This document shows positions 19,151 through 27,888 of a stretch of DNA of 64,000 nt, one piece after another. The notes beneath the pieces are model-generated. The model made no database searches. It was not told the origin of the DNA and was given only the letters and a program-made list of their open reading frames with translations. The DNA is from Hallerella sp964397425 (lineage in GTDB: Bacteria > Fibrobacterota > Fibrobacteria > Fibrobacterales > Fibrobacteraceae), in NCBI GenBank assembly GCA_964397425.1, contig CAYNID010000001.1:124001-188000 (forward strand), in the 5' to 3' direction. Made by a program: the position numbers and the translations under genes. The first letter of the stretch is position 1. Every line of letters begins with the position of its first letter.

Positions 19151-19626
19151 CGATGACCGGCCTTGACGATTCGCGCAATGGCGAGTTTTTCATCGCGGGC
19201 GATGAGGTCTGCCCGTTTGTCGCGTTGATCCTTGCCCCTGCAAATTCCCACATCGATTTTGGCGTATCGGTTTTTGAAGTATAATTTTAGCGGGATGAGG
19301 GTTAACCCTTTGAGCTCGGTCGCCTTGCGCATTTTTTGAATTTCGGACTTGTGCGCGAGCAGTTTGCGTTTGCGCTGCGGTTCGTGCCCAAAGGCGCGGG
19401 CGAACGAATAGTCGTCGATGTGCGCGGCGACCAGCCAAATTTCATTTTTGTCTTTGGAAACTTCGACCCAGGCTTCGTTCAAATTGCATTTTCCGGCGCG
19501 GATGGATTTGATCTCGGAGCCGACGAGCATGATGCCGACTTCAAAATGGTCCTCGATGAAGTAGAGGTGGTTCGCCTTTCGGTTGGTGATGGTCGGCGTT
19601 CCGGCGGTTTGTTTTTTGTCAGCCAT
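19147..19626 (-). CDS. smpB: SsrA-binding protein SmpB
   Basis: A 159-residue tmRNA partner in trans-translation. Family features: NRKANHLYFIEDHFEVGI, GSEIKSIRAGKCNLNEAWV, HEPQRKRKLL and the C-terminal KDQRDKR region. The start at 19626 (MADKKQT) gives the normal length; an upstream in-frame extension is just the end of the HU gene read in another frame. It overlaps the HU gene by 8 bases and the amidase by 4, so it is tightly coupled within the operon. Confidence 0.95.
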   Translation of the reverse strand: MADKKQTAGTPTITNRKANHLYFIEDHFEVGIMLVGSEIKSIRAGKCNLNEAWVEVSKDKNEIWLVAAHIDDYSFARAFGHEPQRKRKLLAHKSEIQKMRKATELKGLTLIPLKLYFKNRYAKIDVGICRGKDQRDKRADLIARDEKLAIARIVKAGHR

Positions 19627-19966
19627 GGTCTTCGTTCTCGATTTTTTCAATGAACTTGATGTCGGATGACACGGAGTCAAATCGGCGGCTCAGTTCCCGG
19701 CTCGCTTCAAAAACGGGACGGATTTGGGCGTCGACGTCGACTTTTTCTCCGGTATGCGGGTTTCGGGCTGTTCGGGCGTTCCGCTTTCGCAATTTGAATC
19801 TGCCGAATCCGCGGATTTCGATGTTCTTGCCGTCGATTAGGGCTTTTGCTATTGCATCCAAAAAACTTTCGACGATGATTTTCGTTTCCACCTGCGTTAA
19901 ACCCGCTCGGGAGGCGATGTCTTCGACCAATTCTTTTTTGGAAATGTTGTTTTTGGATGCAGGCAT
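19619..19966 (-). CDS. HU/IHF-family DNA-binding protein
   Basis: 115 residues. KKELVEDIASRAGLTQVETK, GKNIEIRGFGRFKLRKR and the DNA-inserting arm TARNPHTGEKVDV are classic HU/IHF. The length exceeds HU (~90) by a C-terminal acidic tail of ~20 residues ending IEKIENEDHG. It bends or compacts DNA; whether it acts as HU or IHF cannot be told from sequence. Its ATG abuts the obgE stop with no gap, and it overlaps smpB downstream. Confidence 0.92.
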   Translation of the reverse strand: MPASKNNISKKELVEDIASRAGLTQVETKIIVESFLDAIAKALIDGKNIEIRGFGRFKLRKRNARTARNPHTGEKVDVDAQIRPVFEASRELSRRFDSVSSDIKFIEKIENEDHG

Positions 19967-20962
19967 TTATTTTCCCCAACCGGAAGCTTTTTTGCGCTTG
20001 TCCGGAACAAGGTTTCCCAGGGCTTTTTTCAAATCTTGAAGTCCGATGCCAGTGGCGGCGGATGTGGAAATGAACGGCTGCTTTTTGGCCCGGAACGCCT
20101 TTTCGGCATTTTCAATGCCCAAGTCTGCTTTGTTCAAAGCGACAAGGAATGGCTTTTCGACAAGTTTGGGGTGGAATTTTTCAAGTTCCGCGCGCAGCGT
20201 CTGGAATTTTTCCCAAGCGTCTTCTTCAAAAGCGTCGATGACAAAAAGCAGGGCGTACGTGCGTTCAATGTGCTTCAAAAATTCGTGCCCGAGTCCGCGG
20301 CCTTCGCTCGCTCCTTCGATGAGTCCGGGAATGTCGGCAATGACAAAGCTGCGGGACGATTCGGAAACAATGCCTAAAACCGGCTCTAACGTGGTGAACG
20401 GATAATCGCCGACTTTGGGCTTTCCACTGGAAACTCGGTTCACCAAGGAAGATTTTCCCGCATTGGGGAAGCCGACTAGGCCCACATCCGCGACCAGTTT
20501 CAGTTCCAAGAAAAGTTCCCGTTTTTCGCCGCTTTGTCCGCGAGTCGCTTTTTCGGGTCCTTGCAAGGACGGGGTTACGAAGTGGACGTTTCCGAGTCCG
20601 CCGCGGCCACCTTTGGCGGCTATCCAGCGTTGGTTGGGTTCTGTCAAATCCGACAAGATGTGCCCTTCGGCATCTTTGACTAGCGTGCCGCAGGGAACGT
20701 CAACGATTAAATCTTTGGCGGATTTTCCGGTGCACCGTGCCGCACCGCCGTCTTCTCCGTTGGCCGCTTTGTAAATATGCGTGTTGCCCATGTCGAGAAG
20801 GGTGGAATATTGTTCGTTCGCGCGCAGGATGACGCTCCCACCGCGTCCGCCATCGCCGCCGTCTGGCCCGCCTAGGGGAACGAATTTTTCGCGACGGAAA
20901 CTGCTGAGTCCGTTGCCGCCTTTGCCGGAGCGCACTTCAATGGTTTTTTCGTCTAAAAACAT
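19967..20962 (-). CDS. obgE: GTPase ObgE (CgtA)
   Basis: A 331-residue ribosome-assembly GTPase. The Gly-rich Obg fold at 1-158 carries SGKGGNG, GGPDGGDGGRGG and GGRGGLGN. The G domain has G1 GFPNAGKSS, switch I/G2 DYPFTTLEP, G3 DIPGLIEGA and G4 NKAD. It lacks the variable C-terminal OCT domain, as in many phyla. First gene of a four-gene operon (obgE, HU, smpB, amidase). No Shine-Dalgarno site; TACATT lies 6 bases before ATG. Confidence 0.96.
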   Translation of the reverse strand: MFLDEKTIEVRSGKGGNGLSSFRREKFVPLGGPDGGDGGRGGSVILRANEQYSTLLDMGNTHIYKAANGEDGGAARCTGKSAKDLIVDVPCGTLVKDAEGHILSDLTEPNQRWIAAKGGRGGLGNVHFVTPSLQGPEKATRGQSGEKRELFLELKLVADVGLVGFPNAGKSSLVNRVSSGKPKVGDYPFTTLEPVLGIVSESSRSFVIADIPGLIEGASEGRGLGHEFLKHIERTYALLFVIDAFEEDAWEKFQTLRAELEKFHPKLVEKPFLVALNKADLGIENAEKAFRAKKQPFISTSAATGIGLQDLKKALGNLVPDKRKKASGWGK

Positions 20963-20968
20963 GGGTTA

Positions 20969-20974
20969 AATGTA
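20969..20974 (-). promoter_or_regulatory. TACATT -10 box 6 nt before obgE
   Basis: On the minus strand the hexamer ends 6 bases before ATG, so the predicted start of transcription is the A of the start codon. Confidence 0.45.
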
Positions 20975-21181
20975 GAAAAGAAAAATGCGGAGCGGCTTGA
21001 GGATTCCGAAGAGGAACGCGTTCTTGCGGCAAATGCCGGTTGGGCGAAAAGGCGTTTTCATGTTGAATTTTTGACAGCGATTGAATCGACGGAAAATTCT
21101 CCAGAGTAGCTGGATAAACTGTCTTTCTTTTTGTATGTTAGCCTTAGAGCTTTAATGTGGAGCGGAAAAATACGAAAGTGA

Positions 21182-21394
21182 TTCTATCCCTGCCCCTGGG
21201 CAGCAGTGCTTGGCAACAGCGAACATTCAAGGAATGGGCGCTCGGCAACCATTCTCGAATTTCATCAAAACGGTGAAAGCAAAATTTTCACAGGATTGAC
21301 TTAGTTCATCGATGAAGTCCGCGAAAAGCGGATCGAAGATTTCAATGTTTATTCCAAAGTCGCATACCGAAACCCCAAAATCAAGGAGAGATAA
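21182..21394 (+). pseudogene. C-terminal gene remnant with internal stop
   Basis: A protein-like stretch of 69 codons runs from after a TGA at 21179 to a TAA at 21392, broken by one TAG at 21302. It reads FYPCPWAAVLGNSEH... up to the TAG and then FIDEVREKRIEDFNVYSKV..., with codon choice like the neighbours. No start codon or intact 5' part exists. The family was not recognised. It is probably the tail of a deleted gene, ending 4 bases before the first ATG of the BspA-like gene. Confidence 0.5.
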
Positions 21395-21397
21395 ACC

Positions 21398-21933
21398 ATG
21401 AAAAAATGACGTTTCTGTTGATTTCGCTTTTGCTGCTGTCCACAGCCGGCTACTCTAGGCCCAAGGTGGTCGCGCAGGATAAAGAACACTTGCTCCGACT
21501 TATTCAGCAGGAAATTTCGTCGACTCCGGCAGGAAAAGTTGTGGACCTGAATTTTATCGACGTGTCGAAAATTACGGATATGCAATGTCTTTTCGAATAT
21601 GAGTATGATGATGACATTGATGACGAAATCGATCTGCGGAATCGGGAAATTGACATATCCGAGTGGGATGTTAGCAATGTAAAGGATATGCTCGGCATGT
21701 TCTATGGATCTTCATTCAACGGTGACATATCCAAGTGGAATGTATCAAGCGTAACGGATATGAGCGGTATGTTTTGGGGAGCCTCATTCAACGGCGACAT
21801 ATCCAAGTGGAACGTGAGCAATGTGACGGATATGAACGAGATGTTCAGTAAATCTCGATTCAAAGGTGTCATTTCAGAGTGGTGTGCGAAAAATCCCCAA
21901 GAAGCTTGTGATCCATCCCATTTGGGACTCTAG
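21398..21933 (+). CDS. BspA-like surface protein (DUF285 repeats), start region frameshifted
   Basis: The readable product from ATG 21406 is 175 residues: a hydrophobic signal sequence (MTFLLISLLLLSTAG), a spacer, then three ~26-residue repeats of the DUF285/BspA type (DISEWDVSNVKDM, DISKWNVSSVTDM, DISKWNVSNVTDM) ending in a Cys-containing cap. Such repeats occur in secreted or surface proteins. The Shine-Dalgarno site AAGGAG (21383-21388) fits ATG 21398, 9 bases on, but that frame is ATG AAA AAA TGA. One extra A in the A6 run would join MKK to the signal peptide. The gene is therefore slipped, phase-variable or translated weakly from 21406. Confidence 0.7.
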
Positions 21934-21965
21934 GCGCTAGATTCTCTGGATATTATTCCCGCCAA

Positions 21966-21995
21966 TAAAAAATCCCGGCCGTAAAAAGCGGGGAA
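21966..21995 (-). terminator. Terminator of the argC operon
   Basis: On the minus strand TCCCCGC pairs with GCCGGGA (one C-C mismatch), followed by six Ts, ~25 bases after the argC stop. Confidence 0.6.
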
Positions 21996-22014
21996 GTTTG
22001 TATTGGGAAAATTT

Positions 22015-22983
22015 TTACACGAGACTTGTCCCTTCGTCTAGTCCCAATGCAATGTTCATGTTTTGGATGGCGGCCCCCGAAGCACCTTTGCCCAAATTAT
22101 CCAAGACAGCGGTGACTTGAATGGCATCCTCTCTGCCGAAAACGTAAACGTGCGCTTCGTTTGTTCCGTTGCATTCCGTCGGATCGAGAGATCCCGCGTC
22201 GAGCGTCGGCTCCTCTTCGTAAGGGAAAACCTTTACGAAACGGGAATTTTCGTAATGCGCGGCGAGAATTTCGCAAATGTCCGCCGCCGAAGCTTTTTGG
22301 GAAAGGGAGCTTTGAAAAAGGGCTGTGGAAACCGCCATGCCTTTGTAATAAGGGCCAACGATGGGGTTGAACGTCGGGGCTTTTTCGATTCCGCAGACTT
22401 TTTGCATTTCGGGCAGGTGCTTATGATGATGACCTAACGCGTAAGGCCTGGGCGCAAAGAGGCGCGGAGACATTCCCGGGTGGGAAATCTGTGCGCCCTC
22501 CGCTTCGTAAGAGGCGATCATTTTTTTGCCGCCGCCCGAATAGCCGGTAAGGCTGTAAGTCGAAAGGTCGGCATCCTTTTTGAGAAGCCCGGCGGCTATT
22601 AGCGGATAAACGCCCAAAATAAATCCGGTGGCATGGCATCCCGGATTGGCGATTCTCGTTCCGCATTCAACGCGGTGACGAAAATCCGGAGAAAGTTCCG
22701 GGAGTCCGTATGCCCAGTTGGGATTTGTGCGGTGCGCAGTGGACGCGTCGATGATTTTCGTTTTTGGATTTGAACAAAGGGCGGCGCTTTCCGCCGCAGC
22801 GGCATCCGGAAGACAAAGGAAAGTCACGTCGGAGGCGTCGATCAGACGTTTCCGTTCGGACGGTTCTTTGCGGAGTTCCGGGTCAATGCTCAATATTTCC
22901 ACATCATCCCGTTTGGCTAAGCGTTCGCGGATTTGCAGCCCGGTTGTTCCCGCTTCGCCATCTACGAAAATTCGAAATTTCAT
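22015..22983 (-). CDS. argC: N-acetyl-gamma-glutamyl-phosphate reductase
   Basis: A 322-residue arginine biosynthesis enzyme reducing N-acetylglutamyl phosphate to the semialdehyde. The NAD(P) site is at the N-terminus (DGEAGTTGLQIRERL), the catalytic Cys in ANPGCHATG at ~115, and the His region HHHKHLPE at ~205. The short length and DGEAGTTG start are those of the type 2 AGPR group. GAGGA lies 9 bases before ATG. It follows the ychJ-like gene by 28 bases in the same direction; no other arg genes are here. Confidence 0.93.
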   Translation of the reverse strand: MKFRIFVDGEAGTTGLQIRERLAKRDDVEILSIDPELRKEPSERKRLIDASDVTFLCLPDAAAAESAALCSNPKTKIIDASTAHRTNPNWAYGLPELSPDFRHRVECGTRIANPGCHATGFILGVYPLIAAGLLKKDADLSTYSLTGYSGGGKKMIASYEAEGAQISHPGMSPRLFAPRPYALGHHHKHLPEMQKVCGIEKAPTFNPIVGPYYKGMAVSTALFQSSLSQKASAADICEILAAHYENSRFVKVFPYEEEPTLDAGSLDPTECNGTNEAHVYVFGREDAIQVTAVLDNLGKGASGAAIQNMNIALGLDEGTSLV

Positions 22984-23011
22984 CTAAGCGTTCCTCGCAA
23001 CGAATGAAAAA

Positions 23012-23509
23012 TCAAGCGTTTTTGCCGCAGCACTTTTTATACTTGAGTCCCGAACCACAGGGGCACGGGTCGTTGCGGCCCACATTTTGCTTGTTGTGGA
23101 TGGTTTGCGGTTTTACTGCGCGTCCATCGTAAAAAAGCCAGGCCCCTTTGACTTTGTGGAATTCGGAAAGTTCGTGATGTTCCCTTGCGACGTTTCCCTG
23201 TTTGTATTTGCAGACAAATTCCACCCAGCCGATGTTCTTTTCGTCTTCGGTTTTGGTCTGGAGGATTTTGATGCCCAGCCATTCGGAGCGTTTGCTCCAT
23301 TCTTCGACGCTTTTTTCGTCGTAATCCGCCTGTTGGGAAGGTTCCAGGGAATCTTTGAGCCATTTGACTTCGTGTTTGGCGTAAGCCGTGTAACGGGAAC
23401 GCATCAGGGCTTCGGGCGTCGGAGCGAGCGTCATGCCTTTGATGATAGGTTCGCAGCACTCGGAATAAGATTTTCCGGAGCCGCAGGGGCAAAGATTTTC
23501 TTCTGCCAT
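23012..23509 (-). CDS. YchJ-family SEC-C metal-binding protein
   Basis: 165 residues with a SEC-C zinc motif at each end: CPCGSGKSYSECC at ~7-19 and CPCGSGLKYKKCC near the C-terminus. The centre is the YchJ/NTF2-like fold (SRYTAYAKHEVKWLKDS, WVEFVCKY, HELSEFHKVKGAWLFYDG). The biochemical role is unknown. The start at 23509 is chosen because AAGGA lies 9 bases upstream; an open frame back to 23602 has no such site. Downstream of the methyltransferase gene by 65 bases. Confidence 0.88.
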   Translation of the reverse strand: MAEENLCPCGSGKSYSECCEPIIKGMTLAPTPEALMRSRYTAYAKHEVKWLKDSLEPSQQADYDEKSVEEWSKRSEWLGIKILQTKTEDEKNIGWVEFVCKYKQGNVAREHHELSEFHKVKGAWLFYDGRAVKPQTIHNKQNVGRNDPCPCGSGLKYKKCCGKNA

Positions 23510-23574
23510 AGTCAAAATTCCTTGTTTAAAATACGACAGTCCATCCTGTCGAAAGAATGGACTAAAGATATATT

Positions 23575-24198
23575 TTATTCTTCGGCTTTTTTCAAAAGCC
23601 AAATTTCTTCCTTGCCTTTACGCGAAGGAATGCTGTCGTTGACAGGAACCCTTTCGACAACATCGAAAATACCGCCAAGGCGCGCCATCAGTTCCCCTTC
23701 GGATGTGGGGTGTGGAGGGCCTTGGAGCGATGTACTGTTCACGAACGGATAGAAAAAGGCGATGACGACTCCATCGTCCTTCAACATTTTCTGCCAGACT
23801 TCGAAGCATTCGTCGCGCCGTCCGGGATGGATTGCGGTGAACGTGCAATAATCGTAGATGATGTCGAATTGCTGCCCGCCCTTTTTGGAGTCTTTCGGGT
23901 TCAGTTCAAAAAGGTCCAGGTTCAGAGATTTGAAATTGGAATGTTTGCGGGAAAGGCGGTCGAGTTCATCGACTGCTGTCGGGGCGAAATCGACGGCGAG
24001 AACTTCGTGTCCGCGTTCCGCCCAGGCTTCTGCATCGTAGCCGAATCCGGCTCCCGGGACCAGGACGTTTCCCGTAGCGGGGCATAGCGGATTATTGAAA
24101 AAGTCGAGAAGGGCGGGGGTTGCCTTCTTCAAGTTCCAATAGTCTTTGTGTTCCGTATAGAGATTTTCCCAAAATTCGGGCAAATTCTGAGTCAGCAT
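23575..24198 (-). CDS. SAM-dependent methyltransferase, TPMT-like
   Basis: 207 residues. SAM-binding motif I is VLVPGAGFGYDAEAWAERGHEV at ~45-66, with the acidic end of strand 2 in AVDFAP and the family-typical YDYCTFTAIHP at ~115. This places it in the thiopurine methyltransferase-like group, whose members methylate small S, Se or halide substrates; the substrate cannot be assigned. It overlaps the 3' end of rlmN by 7 bases, so it is coupled. Confidence 0.85.
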   Translation of the reverse strand: MLTQNLPEFWENLYTEHKDYWNLKKATPALLDFFNNPLCPATGNVLVPGAGFGYDAEAWAERGHEVLAVDFAPTAVDELDRLSRKHSNFKSLNLDLFELNPKDSKKGGQQFDIIYDYCTFTAIHPGRRDECFEVWQKMLKDDGVVIAFFYPFVNSTSLQGPPHPTSEGELMARLGGIFDVVERVPVNDSIPSRKGKEEIWLLKKAEE

Positions 24199-25274
24199 TG
24201 GCTACCTTCCGTTGTTTTTTTATAAGCTAATTGTCCACAGGCGGCGAAAATGTCGCGTCCGCGGGGATTCCTGATGGTGATTTGAATGTGTGCCGCCCGG
24301 ACTTTTTCCAAAAAACGGTTGACTTCTTCTTCGGTCGGGGCTTCTAAGTTCGGGTCATCCATCTGGTTTAAAACGATGGCGTTCACTTTGCAACGGCGCG
24401 GTGCGCAAATCCGGATAAGTTCCTTGGCGGCGGCATCGGTGCAGGTGACTCCTTTCATTAGGACAAATTCAAAGGTGACGTAATTGTCTGTGCGCCGGGT
24501 GTATTCGTCGGTCGCTTCCAAAAGCTTTTCAATGGGCCAGACTTTGTTCACCGGCATGACGGAGCTGCGCGCTTCGTTGTTTGTGCTGTTCAGGCTGACA
24601 GCTAGGCAGCAGGGAGTATTCCTGTCGACGAGTTCCTTGATTTTGGGGACGACTCCGCTTGTGCTGACTGTCATCTTCTTGCGTCCCATGTTGAAAAGCT
24701 TCTGGTTGTGCAAGGTGCAACAGGTTCGGTGGACGTTGTCTAAATTGTTGAGGGGCTCGCCCATGCCCATGAAGATGATGTTTGTGACTTTCGCCGGGTT
24801 TCCTTCGGCATCGATTTCTCCGGATTCTTTCAAAAATTCTCCGACGCGGATGATTTCTTCAAGGATTTCGCCCGCTTCCAAATTCCGGATGAATCCCATT
24901 TTGGCTGTGCGGCAAAAGGCGCAGTTCATGGCGCAGCCGATTTCCGTGGAAACGCATACGGAATAACGCCCGTTCGTCGGAATCAAGACTGTTTCGATGA
25001 AATGGGAATCGGTTGTTTTGAACAGCCATTTGACGGCTCCGTCAGAAGACACCAGATGTTGGACTTCGGATAAGGAGCGGATGGCGAAAGCCGCGGAAAG
25101 CTTGTCCCGGGTGCTCTGCGGAATGTTCGTCATCTGATCGTAACTCGAAACTTGCTTGCAAAAAAGCCAGTTTTCGATTTGATCGGCGCGATACGCCTTT
25201 TCGGAATGGGCAGAAAGCCAATTCTTCAGTTCGTCCGCTGTCAGGGATTTGATGTCTTTGAAATCGTTCGTCAC
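24192..25274 (-). CDS. rlmN: 23S rRNA/tRNA adenine-C2 methyltransferase RlmN
   Basis: A 360-residue radical SAM enzyme methylating C2 of A2503 in 23S rRNA and of A37 in some tRNAs. The cluster motif is CAMNCAFC at ~120, with STEIGCAMNC before it and GMGEPLNN after. The resolving cysteines are in the C-terminal part (RNPRGRDIFAACGQL). The start is GTG at 25274; TATCTT lies 9 bases upstream. A 210-base gap containing a perfect hairpin separates it from the PBP gene upstream. Confidence 0.95.
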   Translation of the reverse strand: MTNDFKDIKSLTADELKNWLSAHSEKAYRADQIENWLFCKQVSSYDQMTNIPQSTRDKLSAAFAIRSLSEVQHLVSSDGAVKWLFKTTDSHFIETVLIPTNGRYSVCVSTEIGCAMNCAFCRTAKMGFIRNLEAGEILEEIIRVGEFLKESGEIDAEGNPAKVTNIIFMGMGEPLNNLDNVHRTCCTLHNQKLFNMGRKKMTVSTSGVVPKIKELVDRNTPCCLAVSLNSTNNEARSSVMPVNKVWPIEKLLEATDEYTRRTDNYVTFEFVLMKGVTCTDAAAKELIRICAPRRCKVNAIVLNQMDDPNLEAPTEEEVNRFLEKVRAAHIQITIRNPRGRDIFAACGQLAYKKTTEGSQC

Positions 25275-25399
25275 GGTTTCGTAAAGATAGAAATTTTCGC
25301 TTGAATTGTAGAGGGGGAAGCGGACGGAATGGGAACGTTTGTTTTGGAATTATCGGAAAGAAATGGCGGTAAAATGGGGGCGGAAATGCGGCTTTGTCA

Positions 25400-25434
25400 G
25401 ATTTTGCCGATGGTTTCCGTCCATCGGCAAAATC
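25400..25434. repeat. Perfect 14-bp inverted repeat with 7-base loop
   Basis: GATTTTGCCGATGG and its exact complement flank TTTCCGT. Neither strand has a T-run directly after it, so it is not a standard terminator. It lies between the PBP1A stop and the rlmN start. Confidence 0.7.
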
Positions 25435-25485
25435 GTAGCGGAACAAAAAAAGGAAATGTTCAAAAGGATTGGAAAAATAAGCGCG

Positions 25486-27798
25486 TTAGAACATTTGCCG
25501 CGTTTTCTTTTTGGGAGGCGGCGCGTTTTTTTCTTTTTTCGTTTTCGCCTTCATGGAGCCTTCGCTTGTGCTCTTGCTGGAAAACAGTGTCGCATTGTCG
25601 GCGGATTTTTTATTTGAAATATGGTTGCCGTCGCAAGTTTCGCCGGGAACGTGCCCAGCGGAATACAAGCAGAAAGACGTTGTTCCGCAATATTCTCCGG
25701 CGACTTTTCCTGTGAAGTTGCACATTTTCCGTGAAACGACGCCGTTCGCCATGGGGAATCCGCGGACAGGAAGGTTTTTGTGCAATTCTTTCATCACTTC
25801 TATCCATGCCGGCAGCGGATCTTCGGAACCCGTATGTCCGGGACCCATCGGTGATGGGGAATCGGTTCCCACCCAAACGCCCATGGTGTAGTAACGGGTG
25901 AATCCGATGTACCAGGCGTCGGCGTAATTGTTTGTCGTCCCCGTTTTTCCGCCGCTGGGATGCTTGAATCCGCTCGCGCCTACCCGTGCCGCTGTTCCGT
26001 GGACGTTCACGTCTTTCAGCATGTCGACCATGATGTATGCGCTAGCGGGCTTCAAAACTGTGTGTTCTTCGCTTTTGTGCCTTTCGACAACGTTGCCGGA
26101 GTTGTCGACAATGGAGTCTATCATGTATGGTTCGATGCGGACTCCGCCGTTCGGGAACACTGTGAATGCGGAGGTCATTTCCATGAGGGTTGAACCGATG
26201 GAGCCCAAGGCTAGGCTGGGGACAGGTTGCAGGGGAGCTTTCCTAATGCCGAATTTCCGCGCGTAAGAGACGACGTTCGGAAGCCCGTATTTGATGCCCG
26301 TCAAAACGGCGGGAAGGTTCATGGAGCGGAAAAGGGCGCGTCGCATGGTCATCATACCTTCGAATTCTTTGTCGAAGTTTGCCGGTCTCCACGTCTTGGA
26401 AGGGTCGCCTTCGTCTTCGATTGTCACCGGTTGGTCGTTGATAGAATCACATGGAGAGGCTCCGGCTTCGACGGCTGTCGCGTAGACGATGGGCTTGAAT
26501 GCGGAACCCGGTTGCCGCAAAGACTGGACCGCGCGGTTCCAACGGGATTTGTTGAAATCGTTGCCGCCGACCATGGCGCGGATGGCCCCCGTTCCGTTTT
26601 CGATGAGAATCATCGCCATTTGGGGCTCGTGGTAGCGCGAAGAATCCGGGTATCGCCATTTTGAAGGATCGGATGCGGTGTCTTTTGCCAGATAATCTTT
26701 TTTGAAAAGGGCATAAACGCTGTCGAAATGGGCGACGACGGAATCCGCGGGGAGATTGTACTTGGCGGAAAGTCCAAGCTTCCAAACGGCGCGTTGCTGG
26801 ATGCGTTTCCGGATGCGTTCGATATGCCTGGTTTCCACGTCTTCTGCGAATGCTTGGATGGCCGGGTCAATCGTGCTGTAAATGTTCATTCCGTCCGCAT
26901 AGAGGGAATTTTGCCCGTATTTGTTTTCCATGAACTTGCGGATTTCTTCGTAATAGTAAAGCCCTGAACCGTTGCCGACTTGATGCTTGACCGTTTCAAC
27001 CGGTTCCTGGATGTAGCGGCTGTAATCTTCTTTGGAAATGTAACCGGCGTCCTGCATGGCGTAAAGGACTGTGTTCCGGCGCTCCAAGGCGGCCTTTGGG
27101 TGACGGTCGGGCCTGTAACCTTCGGGACGTTGCAGCATTCCTGCCAAAATGGCCATTTGCGGAATGGAAATGCTGTCGAGGGGTTTTCCAAAATAAAAAC
27201 CGCTCGCCGCCTGGAATCCGTAGTTGCCGCCGCCTAAATAGACTTCGTTCATGTAGAATTCCATGATTTCGCGTTTGGTGTAAGTCTGCTCGATGCGGAC
27301 CGCCGTCATTGCTTCTTTGATTTTGCGGGAAATTTTTCGTTCTGGGGAAAGGAACAGCAATTTGGACAATTGCTGGGTAAGTGTCGATGCGCCGCGGATT
27401 TTATCGCCGCGGAAAACGGATTGGACGACCGCTTTGGGAATGGCGATGATGTTTAATCCCCAATGGTCGTAAAAGTCCCTGTCTTCGGTGGCCATGACGG
27501 CGTTCATCGCCATTTCCGGGATGGAATCGATGGGTGTCCACACCCGCCGTTCGACAAAAAACTCGTGAACGGGAACGCTGTCTTTGTCGTAAACGGTTGT
27601 CACCAGTTTCGGATCGATATCTTCGAGTTGTTCTAGCGATGGCAGTTCGGGGACAAGGCTTGAAAAATACAGGAAGATGGCGACGCCGCCTCCGATGCAG
27701 GGCAACAGAAAAACGCCCAGCCAAAGAAAAACCTTTTTTCCGGGTCGAGGAAAAATTTTAGAAATCGCGGTTCCGATTCGATGCATAAAAGCGTTCAT
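25486..27798 (-). CDS. Penicillin-binding protein 1A (bifunctional transglycosylase-transpeptidase)
   Basis: A 770-residue class A PBP. One membrane segment is at ~20-45. The GT51 domain follows (EDRDFYDHWG, GASTLTQQLSKLLF, EIMEFYMNEVYLGGGNYG), then the transpeptidase with Ser in SAFKP, SMN and KTGTTN. A Lys/Ser-rich tail ends KKKTRQMF. It polymerises and crosslinks murein from the periplasmic side. The start at 27798 gives the expected short cytoplasmic head; a much longer open frame upstream is antisense to the lipoprotein gene and is rejected. Confidence 0.94.
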   Translation of the reverse strand: MNAFMHRIGTAISKIFPRPGKKVFLWLGVFLLPCIGGGVAIFLYFSSLVPELPSLEQLEDIDPKLVTTVYDKDSVPVHEFFVERRVWTPIDSIPEMAMNAVMATEDRDFYDHWGLNIIAIPKAVVQSVFRGDKIRGASTLTQQLSKLLFLSPERKISRKIKEAMTAVRIEQTYTKREIMEFYMNEVYLGGGNYGFQAASGFYFGKPLDSISIPQMAILAGMLQRPEGYRPDRHPKAALERRNTVLYAMQDAGYISKEDYSRYIQEPVETVKHQVGNGSGLYYYEEIRKFMENKYGQNSLYADGMNIYSTIDPAIQAFAEDVETRHIERIRKRIQQRAVWKLGLSAKYNLPADSVVAHFDSVYALFKKDYLAKDTASDPSKWRYPDSSRYHEPQMAMILIENGTGAIRAMVGGNDFNKSRWNRAVQSLRQPGSAFKPIVYATAVEAGASPCDSINDQPVTIEDEGDPSKTWRPANFDKEFEGMMTMRRALFRSMNLPAVLTGIKYGLPNVVSYARKFGIRKAPLQPVPSLALGSIGSTLMEMTSAFTVFPNGGVRIEPYMIDSIVDNSGNVVERHKSEEHTVLKPASAYIMVDMLKDVNVHGTAARVGASGFKHPSGGKTGTTNNYADAWYIGFTRYYTMGVWVGTDSPSPMGPGHTGSEDPLPAWIEVMKELHKNLPVRGFPMANGVVSRKMCNFTGKVAGEYCGTTSFCLYSAGHVPGETCDGNHISNKKSADNATLFSSKSTSEGSMKAKTKKEKNAPPPKKKTRQMF

Positions 27799-27888
27799 TT
27801 TATCACACTGTCTGACAAAGGGTAGTGACCGAAAGTTTTTGCAAAATGTAACTTTATATCGGAATTCAATTTTAGACGGAGTTTTGAA

